DNA from: DASPUH01 sp964518505
Lineage (GTDB): Bacteria > Chloroflexota > Limnocylindria > Limnocylindrales > CSP1-4
DNA length: 18,394 bases
Assembly: GCA_964518505.1 (NCBI GenBank)
Contig: CAZFGT010000047.1
Coordinates: forward strand, 1-18,394
Direction of reading: 5' to 3'
The notes under the pieces were generated by a model. That model saw only the letters and a list, made by a program, of their open reading frames with translations. It was not told the DNA's origin and ran no database searches. Both the position numbers and the translations under genes were made by a program. Positions 7,319 through 13,878 of the stretch are shown here, piece after piece (within the stretch, counting starts at the first letter, position 1; every line of letters starts with the position of its first letter).

Positions 7319-8362
7319 ATGAGTGAGATCGGGCGCTTCGGGGTCTTCCTGCCCTCCTACATCTGGGCCGGCGACGGCCCGGAGCGGGCCCGCGGCATCC
7401 GGACGTTCGCGCGGACGGTGGAGGACCTGGGCTTCGACTCCCTCTTCATCACCGACCATCTGCTCGCCGCCAAGCGCTTCTACTCGGTCTCGTTCCTGGA
7501 GCCGCTCGCGGCGCTGGCCGTGGCCGCCGGCGTCACCGAGCGGGTCCGCCTTGGCACCTCGATCCTGATCATGCCGCTGCGGAACCCGGTGCTCCTGGCC
7601 AAGGAGCTGGCCACACTGCAGTTCCTGTCGGAGAACCGCGTCATCCTGGGGGCCGGGGTGGGCTGGAACGATGCCGAGTACGAGGCGGTCGGTGTCCACA
7701 AGTCGGAGCGCGGCAGGCGGACCGACGAGATGCTCGACATCATCGCGCCGCTCCTGGAGGGCCAGACGGTCACGTATCACGGACGCTTCTACTCGATCGA
7801 CGACGTCTTCATCGAGCCCACCGCCTCGCAGCGGCCGGAGATCTGGATCGGCGGCGGTTCGCAGCTGGCCGACCCCAAGTCACCCGACCTGCCCCGCTTC
7901 GTCGAGTCGGTCAAGGCCCGCGTCCTGCGCACCGACGGTTGGATCCCCCGTCCGACCTGCCCGCCGGAGGACATCGCCCGTGACTGGGTGGAGCTGCAGG
8001 CCTACTACCGTGAGCACGGCCGCGATCCGGACGAATGCGTCGTGGCCCACGAGAACTTCCTGCACCTGGTGCTGACCAACGACCCCGCCAAGGCGCGTGA
8101 GGAGCAGCATCGGGCGTTCCTGAAGGTCATGAGCGCCGAGCGCGGCTCCCGGTACCTGGAGTCGGTCTACCTGTTCGGCACGCCCGACGAGGTCATCGCC
8201 TCGCTCCAGGCGCGGGTCGATGCCGGGGTGGAGTACTTCGTGCTCCACACCATGACGCCCGACCCGGCGCAACTGCAGGCGTGGGTGGACGAGATCATCC
8301 CCCACGTGACGTTCCCGGCCACGGCTGGACCGGTGCGGCGTATGGCGCCCGCCGTACAGTGA
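7319..8362 (+). CDS. Luciferase-like monooxygenase (LLM class flavin- or F420-dependent oxidoreductase)
   Basis: The 347-residue protein is a bacterial-luciferase-like TIM barrel. It contains FGVFLPSYIWAG at the N-terminus, VRLGTSILIMPLRNPVLLAKELATL, ILGAGVGWNDAEYEAVGV, a PEIWIGGGS segment and the C-terminal FGTPDEVIASLQARVDAGVEYFVLHT. These are hallmarks of the TIGR03619-like LLM group, in which FMNH2 or reduced F420 is used for monooxygenation or hydride transfer. Sequence alone does not decide the cofactor. ATG 7319 is supported by GAGGGA at 7305-7310, eight bases upstream. The 27-base gap before it is one of the few real gaps in the array. Family members open pyrimidines (RutA), oxidise aldehydes or desulfonate, so this could be a ring-opening or oxygenation step. 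Confidence 0.92.
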   Translation: MSEIGRFGVFLPSYIWAGDGPERARGIRTFARTVEDLGFDSLFITDHLLAAKRFYSVSFLEPLAALAVAAGVTERVRLGTSILIMPLRNPVLLAKELATLQFLSENRVILGAGVGWNDAEYEAVGVHKSERGRRTDEMLDIIAPLLEGQTVTYHGRFYSIDDVFIEPTASQRPEIWIGGGSQLADPKSPDLPRFVESVKARVLRTDGWIPRPTCPPEDIARDWVELQAYYREHGRDPDECVVAHENFLHLVLTNDPAKAREEQHRAFLKVMSAERGSRYLESVYLFGTPDEVIASLQARVDAGVEYFVLHTMTPDPAQLQAWVDEIIPHVTFPATAGPVRRMAPAVQ

Positions 8363-9216
8363 CGCAGCGCGTCGCGCTCCTGGGCAAGCCCCTGCGACGG
8401 CGCCACTCGCAGGTCATGCACGACGCCGCCTTCGCCGCCGCCGGCCTCGACGCCCGCTATGAGCTGCTGGAGCTCGACGAGGCGGACGTGCCGGCGGCCG
8501 TGGCCCAGGCGCGGGGCCCGGACTGGCTGGGCCTCCAGGTCACGGCGCCCTACAAGCGCCTGGTGGCCGGCCTGTGCGATCGCGTGGAGGCCGACGCAGC
8601 GGCCATCGGGGCGGTCAACAGCGTCGCCCGGACGGGGGCAGGGGAGCTGGTGGGCTTCAACACCGATGCGCCGGGCTTCCACGCCGCGGTCGAACTGGCC
8701 ATGGGCGGTCCGCTGGCCGGCCGGCGGATCGTGGTGGCCGGTGCCGGCGGCGCGGCGCACGCCGTCGTCTTCACCTGCCTCAGCGCGGGTGCGGCCCGTG
8801 TGACGCTCGGCAACCGCACGGTCGCGTCCGCCGTGGCGCTGGCGGAGCGCTTTCGTGGTGTCGGGGCGGGCTCCGTGGCCGCCGTCGCTCTGGACGATCC
8901 GGCGTTCGCCGCCGCGCTGCGTGCCGCGGACCTGGCCGTCAACGCGACGACGGTGGGCATGCTGGACCCGGGCACCACGATCGACGTCGGGGCGCTGCCG
9001 GCCGACGCCACCGTCTTCGACCTGGTCTACGTGCCACCGGAGACGCCCCTGCTGCGGGCGGCTCGGGCGCGCGGGCTGCGCGCGGCGAACGGCTCCGAGA
9101 TGCTCATCCAGCAGGCGGCCATCGCCTTCGAGCGCTGGACCGGGGTCGGCGGCATGGCCGACGTGATGCGGGCGGCCGTGGCGCCACTCCTCGCCGACGC
9201 CGCGGCCCGGGCCTGA
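8359..9216 (+). CDS. Shikimate dehydrogenase-like (AroE fold) oxidoreductase
   Basis: A 285-residue protein starting at GTG 8359, which overlaps the LLM stop (GTGA). A longer in-frame extension to 8281 would lie wholly inside the previous gene and is rejected. AroE features include Lys66 in LQVTAPYK, Asn in GAVNSV, Asp103 in GFNTDAPGF, the nucleotide loop GAGGAA, the NADP-type NRT motif, NATTVGM, VYVPPETPLL and the Gln of LIQQAAIAFERWTG. Lys and Asp are the catalytic pair. The substrate-anchoring segment GNPxxHSxSP reads GKPLRRRHSQ, so the first of the two carboxylate-binding serines appears to be Arg15 (Ser17 kept). No other aromatic-biosynthesis gene is nearby. A catabolic dehydrogenase for quinate, shikimate or another cyclic polyol/keto acid is more likely than biosynthetic AroE. 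Confidence 0.88.
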   Translation: MTQRVALLGKPLRRRHSQVMHDAAFAAAGLDARYELLELDEADVPAAVAQARGPDWLGLQVTAPYKRLVAGLCDRVEADAAAIGAVNSVARTGAGELVGFNTDAPGFHAAVELAMGGPLAGRRIVVAGAGGAAHAVVFTCLSAGAARVTLGNRTVASAVALAERFRGVGAGSVAAVALDDPAFAAALRAADLAVNATTVGMLDPGTTIDVGALPADATVFDLVYVPPETPLLRAARARGLRAANGSEMLIQQAAIAFERWTGVGGMADVMRAAVAPLLADAAARA

Positions 9217-9219
9217 CGG

Positions 9220-10068
9220 ATGCGTCTCGCCACGGTCATGCAGGACGGTGGCGCGATCGCGGCGGTGCTGGTGGGCGATCGATCCGTCCTGCCCCTGGCC
9301 GGGGCGGGGTCGGGCCTGGACTCCGTGCGCGGTGTTGCGGCGAGCGGCCAGGCGGGCCTCCGGCGCGTCCATGACTGGGTGCGGCAGCAGCCGCCGCGGC
9401 GGTATCGGTCGCTCGATGACGTCGAGCTCGGCCCCGCGATCCCCGACCCGGGGGCCATCTACACCATCGGGCTCAACTACGGGGCGCCCGCCGACGAGGT
9501 CGCCGAGCCGCCGCGCCCGCTGGTGTACGCGAAGCTCGCGACCTCGGTGGTCGGTCACGGCGCCGTCGTCGCGTGGGATCGGACGCTGACGGCGAACGTG
9601 GACCCCGAGGTGGAGCTCGGGGTGGTCATCGGCGAGACGGCCGTGGCCGTGCGACCACAGGATGCGTTGGACCATGTGTTCGGCTACACCTGCATCAACG
9701 ACATCTCGTCGCGCGACCCGTGGCTGGACGGCGACCAGTGGCTGCTGGGCAAGTCGTTGGCCGGTTTCTGCCCCGTCGGCCCCTGGGTCGTCACGCCCGA
9801 CGAGGGCGTCGCACAGGGCGCGCGGCTGAGCTGCACCATCAACGGCACCGCCATCCAGGACGACACCACAAGCCACATGCGCCACTCGATCGCCGCCCTG
9901 ATCGCCTACCTCAGCCGCCACACCGTGCTGCGGCCGGGTGACCTCATCGCGACCGGCACGCCGGCCCGGCTCGCCGGGCCGCTCGGACCGGAGCGCCACC
10001 TCCAGCCCGGCGACGTGGTGACGTGCTGGATCGAGGGGATCGGCGAGCTGACGACGACCATCGGCTGA
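9220..10068 (+). CDS. Fumarylacetoacetate hydrolase (FAH)-family protein
   Basis: The 282-residue protein belongs to the FAH superfamily, whose members hydrolyse C-C bonds of diketo acids, decarboxylate oxaloacetate-like acids or hydrate keto acids. IYTIGLNY opens the core domain. The metal site is visible as Glu130 and Glu132 in DPEVELGVVIG and Asp161 in CINDISSRD. Also present are the WLLGKSLAGFCPVGPWVV run, the GTAIQDDTTSHM segment, and GDLIATGTPA near the C-terminus. The N-terminal 80 residues match the smaller FAH_N-type domain. It starts three bases after the AroE-like stop. Typical substrates are diketo sugar acids (for example 2,4-diketo-3-deoxy-rhamnonate) or ring-cleavage products. 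Which applies here is not resolved. Confidence 0.92.
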   Translation: MRLATVMQDGGAIAAVLVGDRSVLPLAGAGSGLDSVRGVAASGQAGLRRVHDWVRQQPPRRYRSLDDVELGPAIPDPGAIYTIGLNYGAPADEVAEPPRPLVYAKLATSVVGHGAVVAWDRTLTANVDPEVELGVVIGETAVAVRPQDALDHVFGYTCINDISSRDPWLDGDQWLLGKSLAGFCPVGPWVVTPDEGVAQGARLSCTINGTAIQDDTTSHMRHSIAALIAYLSRHTVLRPGDLIATGTPARLAGPLGPERHLQPGDVVTCWIEGIGELTTTIG

Positions 10069-10095
10069 CCAGGTCGAGAGCAGAAGGCAGGTGCG

Positions 10096-10884
10096 ATGAA
10101 GCCACCCACGGTGTTCCTTGGTGAGATGACCACGTTGGAGGTCGACGCGTTCCTGTCCCACGACCAGACCGTCATCGTGCCGGTCGGCTCGACCGAGCAG
10201 CACGGCCCGCACGCGCCCCTCCTGACCGACGCCCTCGTGCCGACGGAGGTCGCCCGCCGCATCGCGCCGCGGGTCCGGGCGGTCGTCGCGCCGACGGTCA
10301 ACTACGCCCTGTCCTACCCGCACGTGGGCTTCACCGGCCTCGTCCATATCCGGATCCCGACCTTCATGGCCCTCATGGAGGACCTCTGCGTCTCCCTGGC
10401 CACGATCGGCTTCCGGCGGATCGTCTTCCTCAATGGCCACTACGACAACACGTACGCCATCGCCTATGCGTGCGCCAACGCGGCGGACCGCCTGCCCGCC
10501 GGCGTGCGGGCCTTCCCGGTCAACTACTGGGACGGCATGTCGGCGGCCGAGGCGGCCGAGTTCTTCGACCCGGCCAACGGCCTCCACGCCAACAAGGGGG
10601 AGACGTCGGCGGTGCTGGCCATCGCCCCCACGCTGGTGGACATGGACCTGGCCAACGAGGAGTTCCCGCCGTTCCCGCCGGCGACCAGCGCCGGCGCGGT
10701 GCACACGGCGTTCTTCTTCTCGTCGCCCGGGTCGGTCCATCGCGCGACCCACTCGGGGACGTGGGGTGACGCGCGTGGCGCCACGGCCGAGTTCGGGGAG
10801 CGCTACCTGACGGTCGTGGCCGACGCCACCGTCCGCCTCATCGACGACATCGAGCGGACCTTCACCGCCATGCCCGACCGCTGA
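10096..10884 (+). CDS. Creatininase-family hydrolase
   Basis: A 262-residue metal-dependent hydrolase of the creatininase family, which includes creatinine amidohydrolase, 3-dehydro-scyllo-inosose hydrolase (IolN), ArfB and MftE. The metal motif is PVGSTEQHGPH, with Glu34 and His36, followed by Asp45 in LLTDALV. The next ligand pair is His115 and Asp117 in NGHYDN, where creatininase itself has GHYEN. HANKGETS supplies His164 and Glu169. A weak Shine-Dalgarno (GAAGG, 10083-10087) precedes ATG 10096 after a 27-base gap. It sits between an FAH-family hydrolase and an SDR/KDPG aldolase/KDG kinase set. A ring-opening hydrolase in sugar or cyclitol breakdown therefore fits as well as an amidohydrolase. 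Sure of the family, not of the bond cleaved. Confidence 0.92.
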   Translation: MKPPTVFLGEMTTLEVDAFLSHDQTVIVPVGSTEQHGPHAPLLTDALVPTEVARRIAPRVRAVVAPTVNYALSYPHVGFTGLVHIRIPTFMALMEDLCVSLATIGFRRIVFLNGHYDNTYAIAYACANAADRLPAGVRAFPVNYWDGMSAAEAAEFFDPANGLHANKGETSAVLAIAPTLVDMDLANEEFPPFPPATSAGAVHTAFFFSSPGSVHRATHSGTWGDARGATAEFGERYLTVVADATVRLIDDIERTFTAMPDR

Positions 10885-10908
10885 CGGGTCGGCACGGCCC
10901 ATCAGGAC

Positions 10909-10914
10909 TAGCAT
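10909..10914 (+). promoter_or_regulatory. Possible -10 element before second SDR gene
   Basis: The 56-base gap 10885-10940 contains the relatively A/T-rich stretch GGACTAGCATCTCC. TAGCAT matches 4 of 6 bases of TATAAT and would place transcription start about 25 bases before ATG 10941, leaving the GGAAGCGAGG ribosome site inside the leader. No good -35 element is seen at 16-18 bases, so this is only a candidate. Confidence 0.2.
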
Positions 10915-10940
10915 CTCCCTGGAAGCGAGGCGCACCGCCC

Positions 10941-11711
10941 ATGACGACCGACGAGAGCCACGACTTCAGCGGCCTTGGCGTCTTTCTCACGGGGGCCACC
11001 TCGGGCATCGGCCACGAGGCCGCGTCGCGCTTCCTGGCCGCGGGCGCGACCGTGGCCTGCGTCGGGCGGCGGACGACGGAGCTGGCGCCGCTCGTGGGCG
11101 AATTCGGCCCCCGCTGCGTGCCGCTGATAGCCGACCTGGCCGACGCCGCAGCGGTCGGCGCCGTCGCCGCCGAGGCGATGCAGCGCCTGGGCAAGGTGGA
11201 CGTGCTGGTGAACGGCGCCGGTGTGGGCTTCCGGGCCGACGTGCTCGATACGACCCTGGCCCAATGGAGCGAGACATTCGCCGTCAATGTCACGGCCGCC
11301 TTCCTGCTCTGTCAGGCGTTCCTGCCCCACTTCCTGGCCAACGGCGGCGGGACGATCGTCAACGTCGCCTCCGTGGGCGGCCTCATCGGCATCCCCAACC
11401 GGGCCGCCTACTGCGCCTCCAAGGCCGCCCTCATCTCGCTGACCCGCAGCCTCACCGTCGAGTTCGCCGAGCGAGGCATCCGCGCCAACTGCGTCGCCCC
11501 GGGCACGACCGATACGCCATGGGTGGACCGCATCCTGGCCGGCGCGGACGACGTGGCCACGCTGCGCCGCCAGATGGAGGACCGGCAGGTCATCCGGCGG
11601 CTGGCGCGGCCGGAGGAGATCGCCGACGCGATCCTGTTCCTGGCCTCGCCCCGCGCCTCGTTCTTCCACGGCTCCACCGTCGTCGTCGACGGTGGCTACA
11701 CCGCGCGCTGA
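10941..11711 (+). CDS. Short-chain dehydrogenase/reductase, second copy
   Basis: A 256-residue classical SDR with TGATSGIG at the N-terminal cofactor site, NGAG in place of NNAG (VLVNGAGVGF), and catalytic Ser144, Tyr157 and Lys161. The C-terminus SFFHGSTVVVDGGYTAR is typical of sugar or polyol dehydrogenases of the FabG/gluconate 5-dehydrogenase group. An Arg-rich GRR after the second strand (CVGRRTTEL) is compatible with NADP(H) use, but this is a weak indicator. ATG 10941 follows GGAAGCGAGG at 10921-10930. It diverges clearly from the first SDR (4204-4959), so the two are not a recent duplication. Position just before the KDPG aldolase and KDG kinase suggests an oxidation or reduction that leads to 2-keto-3-deoxy sugar acids. 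Confidence 0.9.
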   Translation: MTTDESHDFSGLGVFLTGATSGIGHEAASRFLAAGATVACVGRRTTELAPLVGEFGPRCVPLIADLADAAAVGAVAAEAMQRLGKVDVLVNGAGVGFRADVLDTTLAQWSETFAVNVTAAFLLCQAFLPHFLANGGGTIVNVASVGGLIGIPNRAAYCASKAALISLTRSLTVEFAERGIRANCVAPGTTDTPWVDRILAGADDVATLRRQMEDRQVIRRLARPEEIADAILFLASPRASFFHGSTVVVDGGYTAR

Positions 11712-11714
11712 GGT
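11709..11714 (+). promoter_or_regulatory. Shine-Dalgarno that decides the KDPG aldolase start
   Basis: TGAGGT spans the SDR stop codon and lies 7 bases before GTG 11722. The alternative GTG 11692 lies inside the SDR gene without a comparable site, so GTG 11722 is favoured. Confidence 0.5.
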
Positions 11715-11721
11715 CGCGTCG

Positions 11722-12378
11722 GTGGATCTCACGGCGACGCTGACGCGCGCCGGCGTGCTGCCCGTCGTGACGGTCACGAGCGCCGAGCAGGCCGTGCCCC
11801 TGGCCCAGGCGCTCCTGGCCGGGGGGTTGGCGTGCGTTGAGATCACCTTCCGCTCGGACGCCGCGGCCGACGCCATCCGGGCCATCCGCGCGGGCGTGCC
11901 GGGCATGCTCGTCGGCGCCGGCACCGTCCTCACGACGGCCCAGGCCGACGCCGCGATCGACGCCGGCGCCGCGTTCCTGGTGAGCCCGGGCTTCAGCCCG
12001 GACGTGGTCGACCATGCGCTGGCCCGCGGCGTCGCGATGCTGCCCGGGATCGCCACGCCGACCGAGCTGCAGGCGGCCCTGGCCCGCGACCTGCGGGTGG
12101 TCAAGGTCTTCCCCGCCGCCGTCCTCGGCGGCCCCGCATTCCTGCAGGCGCTGCAGGCGCCGTACCCCATGATGCGGTTCGTGCCCACGGGCGGCGTGAC
12201 CCCGGCCAGCCTGCCCGAGTACCTCGCCCTGGACTGCGTCGCCGCCGTGGGCGGGACGTGGCTGGCGAGGGCCGGCACCGTCGCCTCCGGTGCGTGGGAC
12301 GAAGTCGAACGACTGGCCACCGAGGCGGCTGCCATCGTCGAGCGCGTCCGCGGCGCGGCGACCCGGGCCGCGGTCTAG
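11722..12378 (+). CDS. eda: 2-keto-3-deoxy-6-phosphogluconate (KDPG) aldolase family
   Basis: A 218-residue class I aldolase that cleaves KDPG, or the epimeric galactonate form, to pyruvate and glyceraldehyde 3-phosphate. Visible family motifs are AGVLPVVTV at the N-terminus, the acid/base Glu40 in CVEITFR, VGAGTVLT, FLVSPGFSPDV, the Schiff-base Lys128 in VVKVFPA, and PTGGV at the phosphate site. Length is typical. The start is GTG 11722, ten bases after the SDR stop. GTG 11692 would add ten residues that overlap the SDR. The KDG kinase-like gene follows two bases after the stop, and the pair would complete phosphorylative 2-keto-3-deoxygluconate breakdown. Related alternatives are 2-dehydro-3-deoxy-6-phosphogalactonate aldolase or hydroxy-oxoglutarate aldolase activity. 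Confidence 0.9.
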   Translation: MDLTATLTRAGVLPVVTVTSAEQAVPLAQALLAGGLACVEITFRSDAAADAIRAIRAGVPGMLVGAGTVLTTAQADAAIDAGAAFLVSPGFSPDVVDHALARGVAMLPGIATPTELQAALARDLRVVKVFPAAVLGGPAFLQALQAPYPMMRFVPTGGVTPASLPEYLALDCVAAVGGTWLARAGTVASGAWDEVERLATEAAAIVERVRGAATRAAV

Positions 12379-12380
12379 CC

Positions 12381-13478
12381 ATGGCCCTGGCGATCAAGGA
12401 CGCGGACGAAGCGCGCTGGGACCTCGTGGCTCTTGGCGAGGTGATGCTCCGCCTGGACCCCGGCGAAGACCGCATCCATACGGCGCGCCAGTTCCGCGCC
12501 TGGGAGGGCGGCGGGGAGTACAACGTCGCCCGCGGGCTGCGGCGATGTTTCGGTCTGCGCACGGCGATCGTGACGGCCCTTGCCGATAACCCCATCGGGC
12601 GGCTCGTCGAAGACATGATGCTGGCGGGCGGCGTCGACCTGCGCCACGTCGCGTGGGTGCCCTACGACGGCGTCGGGCGGACCGTCCGCAACGGCCTCAA
12701 CTTCACCGAACGCGGCTTCGGCGTCCGCGGCGCCGTGGGCGTCTCCGACCGAGGCCACACGGCGGTCAGCCAGCTGCGGCCTGGCGACGTGGATTGGGAC
12801 GCCATCTTCGGCACGGAGGGTGCGCGCTGGTTCCACACCGGCGGCATCTTCGCCGCGCTTTCGCCCTCGACCGCGGAGGTGGCCGCGGAGGCCATGGCCG
12901 CCGCTCGGCGGCACGGGACGATCGTCAGCTACGACCTCAACTACCGCCCCAGCCTGTGGAAGGGCATCGGCGGCAAGGAGCAGGCGCAGGCGGTGAACCG
13001 CTCGCTCGCGCCGCTCGTCGACGTGATGCTGGGCAATGAGGAGGATTTCAGCGCCGCCCTTGGCTTCACCCAGGCGGCCGGCGACCCGGACCTGGCCGAG
13101 CTGGATCCCACGCGCTACGGCGAGATGATGGCCACGGTCATGGACACGTACGCCAACCTGGCGGTCGTGGCCACGACGCTGCGCGTGGCCCGGACCGCGA
13201 CCCGCAACGACTGGGGCGCGGCGTGTGTCGCCGACGGACGCCTGACCGTGGCCACGCCCCACCCCGACCTGGAGATCCTGGACCGCGTGGGGGGCGGCGA
13301 TTCGTTCGCCTCCGGGCTGATCTACGGGATGCTGACCGGCCTGCCCTTGGAGCACGCGCTCGAGTACGGGGTCGCCCACGGGGCGCTGGCCATGACCACG
13401 CCTGGCGATACGTCGATGGCGACGCTGGCGGAGGTCGAAGCGCTCGTCGCCGGGCGCCCGCCGCGGGTGGCCAGGTGA
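12381..13478 (+). CDS. kdgK: PfkB-family sugar kinase, probable 2-keto-3-deoxygluconate kinase
   Basis: A 365-residue ribokinase/PfkB-fold kinase. The N-terminal strand LVALGEVMLRLDPGEDRI leads to the substrate-binding GGGEYNVARGL. A central SYDLNYRPSLW segment is characteristic of KDG kinases. The C-terminal signature DRVGGGDSF carries the catalytic base Asp307 and differs slightly from the usual DTxGAGDxF. It phosphorylates a sugar acid at the terminal hydroxyl using ATP. With the aldolase immediately upstream (two-base gap, 12379-12380), the simplest reading is KDG to KDPG to pyruvate plus glyceraldehyde 3-phosphate. The ATG at 12381 lacks a clear Shine-Dalgarno and is likely translated by coupling. 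The long upstream in-frame extension belongs to the aldolase region. Somewhat longer than average for the family. Confidence 0.9.
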   Translation: MALAIKDADEARWDLVALGEVMLRLDPGEDRIHTARQFRAWEGGGEYNVARGLRRCFGLRTAIVTALADNPIGRLVEDMMLAGGVDLRHVAWVPYDGVGRTVRNGLNFTERGFGVRGAVGVSDRGHTAVSQLRPGDVDWDAIFGTEGARWFHTGGIFAALSPSTAEVAAEAMAAARRHGTIVSYDLNYRPSLWKGIGGKEQAQAVNRSLAPLVDVMLGNEEDFSAALGFTQAAGDPDLAELDPTRYGEMMATVMDTYANLAVVATTLRVARTATRNDWGAACVADGRLTVATPHPDLEILDRVGGGDSFASGLIYGMLTGLPLEHALEYGVAHGALAMTTPGDTSMATLAEVEALVAGRPPRVAR

Positions 13479-13590
13479 CCACGCGCCCGGTCAAGTCCGG
13501 CTGGTCCCGGGGTCGAGGGCCGTCTGGTCCTCCGGACAGGGCCGACCGGCTCATCCCGCCTCCGGCGGTGCGTGACATGATGGCCCGGCC
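13479..13590 (+). other. Longest intergenic gap (112 bases)
   Basis: This is the only gap over 100 bases. It contains a weak imperfect hairpin (13522-13527 with 13532-13537, one G-U pair, loop TCCT) without a T-tract, and a CATGAT element close to the next ATG. It separates the sugar-acid block from the molybdenum hydroxylase block and is the likeliest operon boundary in the window. I see no small gene in it. Confidence 0.4.
13576..13581 (+). promoter_or_regulatory. Possible -10 element giving a near-leaderless transcript
   Basis: CATGAT matches 4 of 6 bases of TATAAT and lies 9 bases before ATG 13591, which has no Shine-Dalgarno. Transcription starting at about 13588-13591 would give a leaderless or nearly leaderless mRNA for the molybdenum hydroxylase block. 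No good -35 element is evident. Confidence 0.22.
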
Positions 13591-13878
13591 ATGATCGAAC
13601 GCCATATCACGTTCACCGTCGGCCCCGACCAGGCCGCCGCCTTCGAGCGATTCTTCACCGAGCGCTACCGGCCGGCCATGGCCGCCTCGCCGGGGTACGT
13701 GCGCGTGGACCTCCTCCGCGAGGCGGAGGATGCGACCAAGTACCAGATGGTGCTGCGGTTCCAGGACCTGGACGCGTCGGTGGGCTGGCGGACGTCACCG
13801 GTGCACCAGGGCCTGCAGCCCGACCTCAACGCGCTCGTGACGGGCAGCGTCGTCCAGGCGTACGAGGTGATCGCGTGA
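13591..13878 (+). CDS. Small ABM-domain (dimeric alpha/beta barrel) protein
   Basis: A 95-residue protein with the pattern of the antibiotic biosynthesis monooxygenase (ABM)-like ferredoxin-fold family. It has an N-terminal beta strand MIERHITFTVGP, a helix around QAAAFERFFTERYRPAMAAS, PGYVRVDLLRE, YQMVLRFQDLDASVGWRTSPVHQGL, and a final strand VVQAYEVIA. The W-x-x-SPxH segment is a recurrent family feature. Such proteins range from cofactor-free monooxygenases and heme-degrading enzymes to proteins of unknown role, so no reaction can be assigned. It is the first gene after the largest gap and precedes coxG by ten bases. It may be an accessory or oxygenase partner of the molybdenum hydroxylase cluster. 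Confidence 0.75.
   Translation: MIERHITFTVGPDQAAAFERFFTERYRPAMAASPGYVRVDLLREAEDATKYQMVLRFQDLDASVGWRTSPVHQGLQPDLNALVTGSVVQAYEVIA

Noticed and set aside
8281..8358. 26-codon upstream extension of the AroE-like gene
   Set aside because: It lies inside the LLM gene, and AroE similarity begins right after GTG 8359, which overlaps the LLM stop.
3272..9216. Lysine or aromatic amino acid biosynthesis genes (dapA, aroE)
   Set aside because: Both proteins deviate at substrate or catalytic positions, and no other biosynthetic gene is nearby. Neighbours are catabolic.
8167..10935. 922-codon open frame on the minus strand
   Set aside because: It is antisense to four well-supported genes (AroE-like, FAH, creatininase and part of LLM), and its translation is low-complexity Arg/Gly/Asp/His-rich with no family motif. 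It is a GC-rich shadow.
4204..11711. Recent duplication of the two SDR genes
   Set aside because: They share only the general SDR motifs (and the same catalytic numbering). The sequences between motifs differ throughout.
11692..11721. Upstream GTG start for the KDPG aldolase
   Set aside because: It overlaps the SDR gene and has no suitable ribosome site. GTG 11722 has TGAGGT at 7 bases and gives the usual length.
13522..13537. Hairpin as an intrinsic terminator after the kinase gene
   Set aside because: The stem is only 6 bp with one G-U pair and is not followed by a run of T.
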